A stretch of 64,000 bases of DNA. It comes from Sphingomonas naasensis (GTDB lineage Bacteria > Pseudomonadota > Alphaproteobacteria > Sphingomonadales > Sphingomonadaceae). Where the stretch lies: positions 186,001-250,000 of the forward strand of contig NZ_SRXU01000004.1 in assembly GCF_004792695.1 (NCBI RefSeq), written 5' to 3'. The translations under genes were made by a program, and so were the position numbers. Below the pieces are notes generated by a model. The model made no database searches. It was not told the origin of the DNA and worked only from the letters and a program-made list of their open reading frames with translations. Below are positions 51,781-60,296 of the stretch, one piece after another. The number at the start of each line of letters is the position of its first letter. Position 1 is the first letter of the stretch.

Positions 51781-53325
51781 TCAGCGGTCCGCGCGCGGCC
51801 CGGGCACCCGCACCGGGGCGAGATGCTGATAGTCATAGGAAAAATCGGTGTCCTCCGCGAAGGGCGTCAGCCGTATCCGCACCGGGCGCCCGCCGGCATC
51901 GGCCTCGAAGGTCACCAGCGCATCGGCGTTGAGGCTGCGATCGGGCCAGCGCGCGAGGAAGGTCTCGCCGCCGAACGGGATCAGCGGCCCGCGCAGCAGC
52001 TGCGAGCGGGTCATGTGGAGCATCAGCATCCGCCCGTCCCACACCACCTCGAGATCGCCATACCAGGGATCGCGGTAGCGCCCGGCATAGGCCGGCATCG
52101 GGTGCGCCGGCGGTTTCGCATCGGCCGGCGGGGCGCGCTCGGCGGGGGCGGGCGCCGCCGCGTCGGGGCCGGGGCGCCCGGCGACGTCGGCGATCCAGTC
52201 GGCCGCGGCGGTGCCGCGCAGCGCACGATCGATCAGCTGCCAGGCGAGCATCGTCGCGGGGACGGTGTCGTTGACCAGCACGATCGCCGCGGCGTGCCGC
52301 TCGGGCGCCAGCACGATCTGCGCGGTGCCGCCCGGCGCGCTGCCGCCATGCTCGGCGATCAGCGCGCCGTGGAAATCGGCCAGCGTCCAGCCAAGGCCAT
52401 AGAGGCTGAAATGGGTAGCGCCGAGCCGCCGCAGAATTCCCTGCGGTCGCATCGGCGTCACCCCGGTGAGGATCTCGCGCATCTGCGCCTCGCGCAGCAG
52501 CCGCGTGCCGTCGGGCGCCACGCCGCCGGCGAGGTTGAACTGCGCCCATTTCGCCATGTCGCGCACCGAGCAGGCGATCGAGCCCGCCGGGTCGGGCTGG
52601 GCAGGGGCATGCGCCAGCAGCCGCGCGCCGCCACCCGTGCTGGCATGCCGACCCGCGACATTGGCGGCGCGCGGCCGGCGCGGATCGGCGCTGCACGACG
52701 CCATGCCGAGCGGATCGAAGATGCGCGCGCGGACAAAGTCCTCCCACGCCATCCCCGATACCCGCGCGACGAGCAGCCCGGCGACGCTGTACAGCGCGTT
52801 GTCGTAGAGGAATCCGCTGCGAAAGCCCTGCGTCAGCGGCAGATAGCGCAGCGCCGCCATCACTTCCCCGGGGGTCGCGGTACCGTCGGGCCAGGTCAGC
52901 AGATCGCCCGCGCCGCGCGCCAGCCCCGAGCGATGGACGAGCAGGTCGCGCACCCGCATCTCGCGCGTCACCCACGGATCGGACATCGCGAAGCCGGGCA
53001 GGCGATCGACGACGCGGTCGTCCCACGCCAGCTTGCCGTCGTCGACCAGCATGGCCAGCGCGGTGGCGGTGAAGGCCTTGGTCAGCGAGGCGATGCCGAA
53101 CACCGTGTCGGGGTCCACCCGCGCCGGATCGTTCAGCCCGCGCACGCCGAAGCCCTCGGCGAACTGCAGCTCGCCATCGGCGATATAGGCGACCGCCATG
53201 CCCACCGGCCGGAACGCCGCCATCGCGCGGATCGCATCGCCCTCGGCGGCGGTGACCGGATCGATCGGCCGCGCCGCCACCGGCGTGGCGACGGCGATCA
53301 ACAAGGCGGCGAGTTTTCCGAGCAT
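51781..53325 (-). CDS. Secreted serine hydrolase (beta-lactamase/EstB family, class C-like)
   Basis: A 514-residue precursor with a signal peptide (MLGKLAALLIAVATPVAA). The SxxK motif is Ser80-Lys83 (IASLTKAF), the YxN motif is FLYDN (about 173) and an HGG triad is in AEHGGSAPG (about 333). After the catalytic domain (about 30-385) comes a proline/alanine-rich linker and a small C-terminal beta domain with YAGRYRDPWYGDLEV, typical of DUF3471-type tails. It may act as an esterase or D-amino peptidase in the periplasm; beta-lactamase activity is not implied. Confidence 0.9.
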   Translation of the reverse strand: MLGKLAALLIAVATPVAARPIDPVTAAEGDAIRAMAAFRPVGMAVAYIADGELQFAEGFGVRGLNDPARVDPDTVFGIASLTKAFTATALAMLVDDGKLAWDDRVVDRLPGFAMSDPWVTREMRVRDLLVHRSGLARGAGDLLTWPDGTATPGEVMAALRYLPLTQGFRSGFLYDNALYSVAGLLVARVSGMAWEDFVRARIFDPLGMASCSADPRRPRAANVAGRHASTGGGARLLAHAPAQPDPAGSIACSVRDMAKWAQFNLAGGVAPDGTRLLREAQMREILTGVTPMRPQGILRRLGATHFSLYGLGWTLADFHGALIAEHGGSAPGGTAQIVLAPERHAAAIVLVNDTVPATMLAWQLIDRALRGTAAADWIADVAGRPGPDAAAPAPAERAPPADAKPPAHPMPAYAGRYRDPWYGDLEVVWDGRMLMLHMTRSQLLRGPLIPFGGETFLARWPDRSLNADALVTFEADAGGRPVRIRLTPFAEDTDFSYDYQHLAPVRVPGPRADR

Positions 53326-53401
53326 GCCGAAGCCGTGGCTCGCGCAGGCGCGCGCGCAACGCCGCGACGACCAAAGCGGCGGTGCGCGCGATGAGCCCGG
53401 C

Positions 53402-53890
53402 TCAGGCCAGCCCCGCCGCCTCGCGATAGGCGGCGAGCAGCCGTTCGGCGACGGTGGGCCCCGGCCGCGGCGGCGCGCCGAGATGCGTCGCGCGCAGCTC
53501 GTCCATGAATTGCTCCCAGATCGCGGGCCCGCCCTCCTCGAGCAATTGGTTGCGGATCGCCAGCTCGGGGGTGACCGGCAGATATTTGCGCCCCCATGCC
53601 CCCATCGTCACCAGCAAGGGTACCAGCTGGATCGCCTTTTCGGTGAGGCTGTAGAGCGTCTTCTGCTTGTGGCTGGGATCGTCGGCGCGGCTGACCAGCC
53701 CCGCCGCCTCGAGCCGCTTCAGGCGCTCGGCGAGGATGTTCGAGGCGATGCCTTCCATCGATTCGCGCAGCAGCACGCGGAAATGGCGGCGATTGCCGAA
53801 CATCATGTCGCGGATGATGACGAGGCTCCAGCGATCGCCGAGCACCTCGAGCGCGAGATTGATCGGACAGCCCGAGCGCGGCTCTTCCAT
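53402..53890 (-). CDS. HxlR-family transcriptional regulator
   Basis: A 162-residue winged-helix protein with one N-terminal Cys (SGCPINLALEVLGDRWSLVIIRDMM) as in redox- or aldehyde-sensing HxlR members, the recognition helix SNILAERLKRLEAAGLV and the wing KQKTLYSLTEKAIQL. The C-terminal 60 residues form a helical extension beyond the usual length. It is divergent from the reductase gene, with two perfect 12-bp palindromes between them, so autoregulation plus control of the reductase is likely. The ATG nearest the domain was used. Confidence 0.9.
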   Translation of the reverse strand: MEEPRSGCPINLALEVLGDRWSLVIIRDMMFGNRRHFRVLLRESMEGIASNILAERLKRLEAAGLVSRADDPSHKQKTLYSLTEKAIQLVPLLVTMGAWGRKYLPVTPELAIRNQLLEEGGPAIWEQFMDELRATHLGAPPRPGPTVAERLLAAYREAAGLA

Positions 53891-53925
53891 ATCGGCCTCC
53901 AGAAACCGCTTGCAATATAAAATCA

Positions 53926-53950
53926 GTTTACGTAAACCGCAACCGGTTGC
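53926..53950. promoter_or_regulatory. Twin perfect palindromes in the HxlR/reductase divergent promoter
   Basis: GTTTACGTAAAC (53926-53937) and GCAACCGGTTGC (53939-53950) are each perfect 12-bp palindromes separated by a single base. They lie in the centre of the 85-bp divergent gap. Either one or both are candidate operators for the HxlR dimer. HxlR/YodB-type sites are known to be dyad-symmetric, which supports the idea. Confidence 0.6.
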
Positions 53951-53975
53951 AAAACGCAAGCAGATGGAGGCGGGC

Positions 53976-54623
53976 ATGTCGAAAGTTCGCGTGAGTGCAT
54001 TCAGCATCTCGGCCGATGGCTATGGCGCAGGGATCGAGCAGAGCCTCGAGGATCCGCTCGGCCGGCGCGGCGAGGAGCTGCACGGCTGGGCGTTCGAGAC
54101 GCAGACCTTCCGCACGATGTTCGGTCAGGACGGCGGTTCGACCGGGATCGACGAGGGCTATGCCGCGCGCAGCATGGCCGGGCTCGGCGCATGGATCATG
54201 GGCCGCAACATGTTCGGCCCGGTGCGTGGGCCATGGCCGAACCACGACTGGAAGGGCTGGTGGGGCCCCAATCCGCCCTATCATGTGCCGGTGTTCGTGC
54301 TGACTCACCATGAACGTCCGCCGCTCGCGATGGAGGGTGGCACCGTGTTCCACTTCGTCACCGACGGAATCGAAAGCGCGCTCGATCAGGCACGCGTCGC
54401 GGCGGGCGCGCGCGACATCCGCATCGGCGGCGGCGTCGAGACGGTGCGCCAATATCTCGCCGCGCAGGCGATCGACGAGCTTCACATCCCTGTCTCGCCG
54501 GTGCTGCTCGGCAAGGGCGAGGCGCTGTTCGCGGGGCTCGATCTCGCCGCGCTCGGCTATCGCGTCGCCAGGCAGGAGGCCGGCGAGAACGCCGTCCATC
54601 TGACGATCGTGCGCGGCGACTGA
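53976..54623 (+). CDS. Dihydrofolate-reductase-fold (RibD C-terminal-like) reductase
   Basis: A 215-residue protein: KVRVSAFSISADGYGAGIEQSL at the start, GAWIMGRNMFGPVRG, VPVFVLTHHERPPL and DIRIGGGVETVRQYLAAQAIDELHIPVSPVLLGKGEALF, which are marks of the stand-alone RibD_C/dihydrofolate reductase family. It binds NADPH; the substrate is unknown and is usually not dihydrofolate. MSKVRV with TGGAGG upstream is the start. Probably regulated by the divergent HxlR gene. Confidence 0.9.
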   Translation: MSKVRVSAFSISADGYGAGIEQSLEDPLGRRGEELHGWAFETQTFRTMFGQDGGSTGIDEGYAARSMAGLGAWIMGRNMFGPVRGPWPNHDWKGWWGPNPPYHVPVFVLTHHERPPLAMEGGTVFHFVTDGIESALDQARVAAGARDIRIGGGVETVRQYLAAQAIDELHIPVSPVLLGKGEALFAGLDLAALGYRVARQEAGENAVHLTIVRGD

Positions 54624-54686
54624 GCGCCGCGCATCGGGACTGTTGCGGAGACGGGATCGTTCGTCCCGCTTCCGCTTTATATCGCT

Positions 54687-56351
54687 ATGGCAACGAGCGG
54701 CGAGATCCCCGAGCAGCAATGGCAGCCGGCGCCGCACGAGCGCTCGCCGATCCCGGGCTCGCCGCCGACGCCTTGGCATCCGCCACACCGCCGCGCCGCT
54801 TATGGCTCGGTGGCGACTCTGGTTGTGATGGCGGGCGCGCTCGGCAACGGCATCGTCACCGCCAATCTCGTCAACCTCCAGGGCTCGCTCGGGCTCTATC
54901 AGGCCGAGATCCAGTGGCTGCCGACGGTCTATGTGATGACCAATGTCTGCGCCAACATGGTGCTGATCAAGTTCCGCCAGCAATATGGCATCCGCCTGTT
55001 CACCCAGATCTTCCTGATCGGCTTCGTGCTCACCACCGGCGCGCATCTGCTGGTGCACAGCTTCTGGTCGGCGATCGCGGTGCGCGCCTTTTCGGGGATC
55101 GCGGCGGCGGCGCTGAGCACGGTCGGCTTCCTCTACATGGTCCAGGCCTGGCCGGCGAAGCATCGGCTCAAGGGGATCGTCACTGCGATCACGCTGCCCC
55201 AGCTCGCGGTGCCGCTCGCCCGCCTGTTCCCGTCGAGCGCGTTCGAGCCCGATCGCTGGCAGACCATGTATCTGTTCGAATTGGGGCTGGCCTTGCTCTG
55301 CCTCGCCGGGGTGCGACTGCTCGCGCTGCCCCCGGTCGAGCGGGTCAAGGCGTTCGAGCCGCTCGATTTCGTCACTTTTCCGTTGTTCGCGGTCGGCATG
55401 GGGCTGCTCTGCGCGGTGCTCGGCATGGGGCGGACCTTGTGGTGGTTCGAGGCGCCGTGGATCGCGCCGGCGCTGGCGGGCGCGGCGGTGCTGATCCCGG
55501 CGGCGCTGCTGATCGAGCATTATCGCGCCAATCCGTTGCTCAACACCCGCTGGCTGGGGAGCGGCGACATCCTTCGCTTCGCCCTCGTCGCGATCCTCGT
55601 CCGCATCGTGCTGTCGGAACAGGGCATCGGCGCGAGCGGGCTGCTCACCGTGGTCGGCATGGGGCAGGATCAGCTGCGCGGCCTCTATCTGATCGTGCTG
55701 CTCGCCACGCTGGCCGGCGGGGTGGTCAGCGCGCTGACGATCGATCCGACCTTTCTCGGCCGGCCGATCCTGATCGCGCTGGCGCTGATCGCGCTGGGCG
55801 CATGGCTCGATTCGAATTCGACCAATCTCACCCGGCCGCACGACATGTACTGGAGCCAGGCATTGCTCGGCTTCGCCGGCGCGCTGTTCATGGGGCCGGC
55901 GATGCTCGTCGGGCTGACCCGCGCGCTCCAGCAGGGGCCGACGCATTTCGTCAGTTTCTCGGCGCTGTTCGGGATCACCCAGAGCCTTGGCGGGCTGTTC
56001 GGCGCGGCGATGCTCGGCACCTTCCAGGTGGTGCGCGAGCGCGCCCACAGCGCCGCGATCACCTCCGGGCTGACGCTCGCCGATCCGCTGGTCGCCCAGC
56101 GGATCCAGCAGAATGCGAGCGCCTATGGCCGGGTGCTCACCGATCCGGCGCTACGACAGGCCGAGGGCGCGGCATTGCTCGCGCAACAGGCGAGCCGCGA
56201 GGCGAACATCCTCGCCTATAACGACGTCTTCCTGTTGATCGCGGCGATCGCGGTGGGCACGATCGTCTGGGCGTCGTTCCATATTTTCCGGGTGCGCCGC
56301 GAAAATCTCGCGCGCATCGCCGCGGGCGAGGCAGGAGCGAAAAATGGCTGA
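54687..56351 (+). CDS. MFS transporter, DHA2/EmrB-type, about 14 TM segments
   Basis: A 554-residue transporter. A proline-rich cytosolic extension of about 35 residues precedes hydrophobic segments from about residue 40 to 525. GSLGLYQAEIQWLPTVYVMT corresponds to the early DHA2 region, and VRAFSGIAAAALSTVGFLYM lies near helix 4. DHA2 proteins export drugs or aromatic compounds with proton exchange. Its stop overlaps the HlyD-type gene start by 8 bp. Unlike E. coli emrAB, the transporter gene comes first. Confidence 0.9.
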   Translation: MATSGEIPEQQWQPAPHERSPIPGSPPTPWHPPHRRAAYGSVATLVVMAGALGNGIVTANLVNLQGSLGLYQAEIQWLPTVYVMTNVCANMVLIKFRQQYGIRLFTQIFLIGFVLTTGAHLLVHSFWSAIAVRAFSGIAAAALSTVGFLYMVQAWPAKHRLKGIVTAITLPQLAVPLARLFPSSAFEPDRWQTMYLFELGLALLCLAGVRLLALPPVERVKAFEPLDFVTFPLFAVGMGLLCAVLGMGRTLWWFEAPWIAPALAGAAVLIPAALLIEHYRANPLLNTRWLGSGDILRFALVAILVRIVLSEQGIGASGLLTVVGMGQDQLRGLYLIVLLATLAGGVVSALTIDPTFLGRPILIALALIALGAWLDSNSTNLTRPHDMYWSQALLGFAGALFMGPAMLVGLTRALQQGPTHFVSFSALFGITQSLGGLFGAAMLGTFQVVRERAHSAAITSGLTLADPLVAQRIQQNASAYGRVLTDPALRQAEGAALLAQQASREANILAYNDVFLLIAAIAVGTIVWASFHIFRVRRENLARIAAGEAGAKNG

Positions 56352-57492
56352 CCGCAATCCGCCGCCGCCCGTCGAGGCCGAGCCCGTCGAGCCGGTGCCG
56401 CCGCCGACCGCCGAGGGTGCCGATCCGCCGCCCGCGCCCGAGGCGCGGCGCTGGTCGCCGCCGCGGCCCGGGCCGGTGGGCCTCGCGATCATCGTGCTGC
56501 TCGTGATCGGCGCGATCGTCGCGATCCTGCTCGCGCTGCGCGTGGGGCCGTTCGCCGCCGGGGTCGAATCGACCGAGAATGCCTATGTTCGCGGGCAGGT
56601 CACGATCGTCAGCCCGCAAGTGAACGGCTATGTCGTGCAGGTGCCGGTGCAGGATTTCGCCAATGTCGAGGCGGGCACGGTGCTCGCGCGGATCGACGAT
56701 CGCATCTATCGCCAGCGCGTCGAGCAGGCGCGCGCCAATCTCGCCACCGCGCGCGCCTCGCTCGCCAACAATCCGCAGGATGCGGCATCGCGCGCGGCGA
56801 GCCTCGGCTCGCAACAGGCCGGCGTCGCGGCGGCGCGGGCGCAGCTGGCACGCGCGCAGGCGGACAATGCCCGGGTCGAGGCGCTGGCGCGGCAGGGCTT
56901 CGTCGCGCGCCGCGATCTCGATGTCAGCCGCGCGGCGCTGCGCCAGGCGCAGGCCGATCTTCGTCAGGCCGAGGCGGGGCAGACGATCGCCGAGCAGGAC
57001 ATCCGCAGCGTCGAGGTCGGCCGCGGCGGGCTCGAGGCGGGAGTCGAGGCGGCGGAGGCGGCGCTGCGCCTCGCCGAGATCGATCTCGCCAACACGGTGA
57101 TCCGCGCGCCGGTGGCGGGGCAGCTCGGCGAGATCGGAGTGCGGCAAGGCCAATATGTCACCGCCGGCACCCAGCTGATGTCGCTGGTGCCGCACCAGCT
57201 CTGGGTGATTGCCAATTTCAAGGAAGCGCAGACCGCGCGGATCCGGCCGGGTGCGGCGGCGCGCTTCCGCGTCGACGCGCTCGGCGGCGAGCGCCTGACC
57301 GGCCATGTCGAAGAGCTCTCGCCGGCGGCGGGCTCCGAATTCGCAGTGATCCGTCCCGACAATGCCAGCGGCAATTTCGTCAAGGTGCCCCAGCGGATCG
57401 CGGTGCGCATCCGCATCGATCCCGATCAACCCGCTGCCGCGCGCCTGCGCCCGGGCATGTCGGTCGAGGCCGAGGTCGAGCTCGCGCGCTAG
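56344..57492 (+). CDS. HlyD/EmrA-family periplasmic adaptor
   Basis: A 382-residue membrane-fusion protein: a proline-rich cytosolic head, one transmembrane helix (about 50-72), the lipoyl-half motif ENAYVRGQVTIVSPQVNGYV (about 79-98, split by the hairpin) and its partner DLANTVIRAPVAGQLGEIGV, separated by a long alanine/glutamine/arginine-rich coiled coil (about 125-245). It connects the MFS pump to an outer-membrane channel. No TolC-like gene is in the window, so a distant OMF must be used. Confidence 0.93.
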   Translation: MADRNPPPPVEAEPVEPVPPPTAEGADPPPAPEARRWSPPRPGPVGLAIIVLLVIGAIVAILLALRVGPFAAGVESTENAYVRGQVTIVSPQVNGYVVQVPVQDFANVEAGTVLARIDDRIYRQRVEQARANLATARASLANNPQDAASRAASLGSQQAGVAAARAQLARAQADNARVEALARQGFVARRDLDVSRAALRQAQADLRQAEAGQTIAEQDIRSVEVGRGGLEAGVEAAEAALRLAEIDLANTVIRAPVAGQLGEIGVRQGQYVTAGTQLMSLVPHQLWVIANFKEAQTARIRPGAAARFRVDALGGERLTGHVEELSPAAGSEFAVIRPDNASGNFVKVPQRIAVRIRIDPDQPAAARLRPGMSVEAEVELAR

Positions 57493-58010
57493 CGCAGCCA
57501 GCGGACGAACCGCAGGACCGCCTCCTCGGCGAGGACCATGGTGGCGACGACGACCATCAACGGCACGAGGCCATACATCGCGCCCTCGAAGCGAACCTTG
57601 TCGCCGAGCACGAGATTGAGCGCCTCGAGGATCACGAACTTCGAGAGGAACAGCACCAGCCATGCGCCGAGGAAGCGCAGGAAGGTCATCAGCGCACCCT
57701 GTCGCGCCTTGAAGAAGGCGGTGACGCGCTGCTCGAGCGCGAGCGTCGCCTTGAGCAGAGCCTGCAACAGGATCGCGGCGAGCAGCGACCAGCTGAACGA
57801 GGCGACGACGACGCTGCCCCAAAGTTCGGCGAACAGGTTGAGCACCACCAGATCGATGAGCACGCCGAAGAGATAGCCGATGACGAGGCGCTGGCGGTTG
57901 GTCGGCGCCTCGGCGGTGATCGGCAGGAGGGTGTGGATCGCGTCTGGCACGAGTCGCCGGGTTCCTTTCCGAAGCGGACGATCCTGCCAGCGGACGCGCG
58001 GTGCGGGCAT
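57489..58010 (-). CDS. Hypothetical membrane protein, about four TM segments
   Basis: A 173-residue protein with hydrophobic segments near 40-62, 70-92, 112-132 and 142-165, separated by a basic loop EQRVTAFFKARQG. I do not recognise the family. An alternative GTG start would add four residues. It overlaps the end of the efflux adaptor gene by 4 bp in the opposite direction and is divergent from the amidase gene. Confidence 0.72.
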   Translation of the reverse strand: MPAPRVRWQDRPLRKGTRRLVPDAIHTLLPITAEAPTNRQRLVIGYLFGVLIDLVVLNLFAELWGSVVVASFSWSLLAAILLQALLKATLALEQRVTAFFKARQGALMTFLRFLGAWLVLFLSKFVILEALNLVLGDKVRFEGAMYGLVPLMVVVATMVLAEEAVLRFVRWLR

Positions 58011-58134
58011 CGGGGTTACCACTGGCTGTGGCGTTGCGGCGTCTCGTCGGCGGTGCGCGGCCGACTATTTTCACGGGCCTTTCCGTTGGGGATTCGCCGC
58101 TCTAGGCTGCGTCCCGGATCAAGGGGGGCGGCAT

Positions 58135-59718
58135 ATGCGGACGGGGTTGCTGGCGCTGGCATTGGTGGCGAGCGCTCCTGCGCTGGCGCAGGAGCGTGGC
58201 GCCGGTGCGCTGGTCGAGGAACAGTCGATCGACGCGCTGCGGGCGATGCTCGCCTCGGGCAAGGCGACCAGCGCCCGGCTCACCCAGGCCTATCTCGATC
58301 GGATCGCGGCGATCGATCGCAAGGGGCCGACCTTGCGCGCGGTGATCGCAGTCTCGCCCAATGCGCTCGATCAGGCCCGCGCCAGCGACGCGCGGCGCAA
58401 GGCGGGCAAGAGCCTCGGGCCGCTCGATGGCGTCCCGGTGCTGATCAAGGACAATATCGACACGATCGAATTGCCCACCACCGCTGGCAGCCTCGCTCTC
58501 GCCGACAATTGGACGAAGCGCGATGCGCCGGTCGTCGCGCGGCTGCGATCGCAGGGCGCGGTGATCCTCGGCAAGACCAATCTCAGCGAATGGGCGAACA
58601 TCCGCTCGAACAATTCGATGAGCGGGTGGAGCGCGGTCGGCGGGCTGGTCCGCAATCCCTATGCGCTCGATCGCTCGGCCTGCGGCTCGTCGAGCGGATC
58701 GGGGGCGGCGGTGGCGGCGAGCCTCGCCGCGGTCGCGGTCGGCACCGAGACCGACGGGTCGGTGGTCTGCCCCGCGGCGATGAACGGGCTGGTCGGGCTG
58801 AAGCCGACGCTCGGCAGGGTCAGCCGTACCCATGTCGTGCCGATCAGCCACAGCCAGGACACGCCCGGGCCGATGGGGCGCAGCATCCGCGACGTCGCTA
58901 TCCTCTACACGGCGATGGTCGGCAAGGATCCCGAGGATCCGGCGACGCTCGACGCGAACAATTATCTCGCCAATTATGCCGCCGATCTGTCGGCGGACGC
59001 GCTCAAGGGCATTCGCGTCGGCTATTGGAAGCCCGAGATGAGTGCCGATCTCGCCGCGCGGTTCGACAAGGCGCTCGACGAGCTGCGCGCGGCCGGCGCG
59101 GTCCTCGTCGAGGTCAAGATGCCCGAGCTCAAGGGGCTCGGCGACGCCGAGAGCGAGGTGCTCTACACCGAGCTGCGCGACGATCTCGCCGCCTATCTCG
59201 CCACCACCCCGGCGTCGGTAAAGGTGCGCACCCTCGCCGACGTCATCGCCTTCAACGAGGCCAACAAGGCGGTGGAGATGCCGTTCTTCGGGCAGGAGAG
59301 TTTCCTCAAGGCCGAGAAGACCCGCGGGACGAAGGACCCCGAATATCTCGGCGCGCGGGCGAAATCGGCGCGACTGGCCGGGATCGAGGGGATCGACGCG
59401 ATGCTCAAGGCCGCGGACGCGCAGATCCTCGTCACGCCGACCTATGGCACGCCGTGGCTCAGCGATCCCGCGCATGGCGACCAGTTCGGCGGCCCCTCGG
59501 CGAGCGAGCTCCCCGCGGTATCAGGCTATCCGCACCTGACCGTGCCGATGGGATTGGTCGGCGGGTTGCCGGCGGGGCTGTCGTTCATCGGCACCGCCGA
59601 TTCCGACGGGCTGCTGCTCCGGGCAGGCTATGCGTACGAGCAGGCGACGCATGCCCGGGTGGCGCCGCGCTATCTGCCGACCGTGCCCGCCGATCTCGGT
59701 CCGCAACGGCTGAAGTGA
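58135..59718 (+). CDS. Secreted amidase (amidase-signature family)
   Basis: A 527-residue precursor with a signal peptide (MRTGLLALALVASAPALAQ). The Ser-cisSer-Lys triad is visible: Lys in VLIKDNIDT (about 104), cis-Ser in CGSSSGSGAAVAA (about 183) and the nucleophile Ser in TETDGSVVCPAA (about 207). The family hydrolyses amides, from peptide amides to aryl and fatty amides; export is common among the sphingomonad members. The start has an AAGGGGGG site. Substrate unknown. Confidence 0.93.
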   Translation: MRTGLLALALVASAPALAQERGAGALVEEQSIDALRAMLASGKATSARLTQAYLDRIAAIDRKGPTLRAVIAVSPNALDQARASDARRKAGKSLGPLDGVPVLIKDNIDTIELPTTAGSLALADNWTKRDAPVVARLRSQGAVILGKTNLSEWANIRSNNSMSGWSAVGGLVRNPYALDRSACGSSSGSGAAVAASLAAVAVGTETDGSVVCPAAMNGLVGLKPTLGRVSRTHVVPISHSQDTPGPMGRSIRDVAILYTAMVGKDPEDPATLDANNYLANYAADLSADALKGIRVGYWKPEMSADLAARFDKALDELRAAGAVLVEVKMPELKGLGDAESEVLYTELRDDLAAYLATTPASVKVRTLADVIAFNEANKAVEMPFFGQESFLKAEKTRGTKDPEYLGARAKSARLAGIEGIDAMLKAADAQILVTPTYGTPWLSDPAHGDQFGGPSASELPAVSGYPHLTVPMGLVGGLPAGLSFIGTADSDGLLLRAGYAYEQATHARVAPRYLPTVPADLGPQRLK

Positions 59719-59719
59719 G

Positions 59720-60211
59720 CTATTCCGCCGGCTCGACGCGCCTGTGCCGCGGCCCCAGCCGGTCGAGCTCGAGCAGCTCCTCGCGGACATGGATCGCGCC
59801 GAGCGACATGCGGACCTCGATCAGGAAATAGATCAGGCAGGTCATCAGCAGCAGCATCGTCACCACGAAGGCGACTGCGACGATCGCGCCGACATGGAGG
59901 CCGAACAGCCGCGAGACGAACATCAGCGCGACGACGAAGCAGGTCGAGAGCGCGCTGGAGACGCACAGGAAGATCGCCATGTTGATCACCGAGATGCGCT
60001 TGTCGATCAGGCGCAGCTCCCAGACATGGCGGTCGTGCTCTGGCCCGGTCGAGCGCGGGTGGATCTCCTCGAGCGTGCGTGCCCGGTCGACGATGCGCGC
60101 GAGGCGGCCGACCATGACGTTGAGGATCGCGCCGATACCGGCGAGCAGGAACACCGGGGCGATCGCGCTCTGGATCGTGTCGGCGACGGTGGAGAGATAG
60201 GGGCCTTCCAT
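59720..60211 (-). CDS. DUF2721-family membrane protein
   Basis: A 163-residue protein: TVADTIQSAIAPVFLLAGIGAIL with first helix, NVMVGRLARIVDRARTLE, then two long helices (about 75-97 and 104-132). The N-terminal IAPVFLLAGIG..LNV...RL.RIVDR.R pattern is the DUF2721 signature. Function unknown. Its stop codon lies one base from the convergent amidase stop. Confidence 0.86.
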   Translation of the reverse strand: MEGPYLSTVADTIQSAIAPVFLLAGIGAILNVMVGRLARIVDRARTLEEIHPRSTGPEHDRHVWELRLIDKRISVINMAIFLCVSSALSTCFVVALMFVSRLFGLHVGAIVAVAFVVTMLLLMTCLIYFLIEVRMSLGAIHVREELLELDRLGPRHRRVEPAE

Positions 60212-60296
60212 CGCTGCGGACTATGGCGCGGTCGCGCGGCGGAGTGAAGTCGTTACGCGCCTGCCCTCACCGCTTGGTAACCGATCGCCGGTTAGG

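Noticed and set aside
53928..56048. 706-codon minus-strand open frame opposite the reductase and MFS genes
   Set aside because: It spans two unrelated genes and their gap, is extremely rich in Arg, Gln, His and Asp and has no domain; typical shadow of GC-rich coding sequence.
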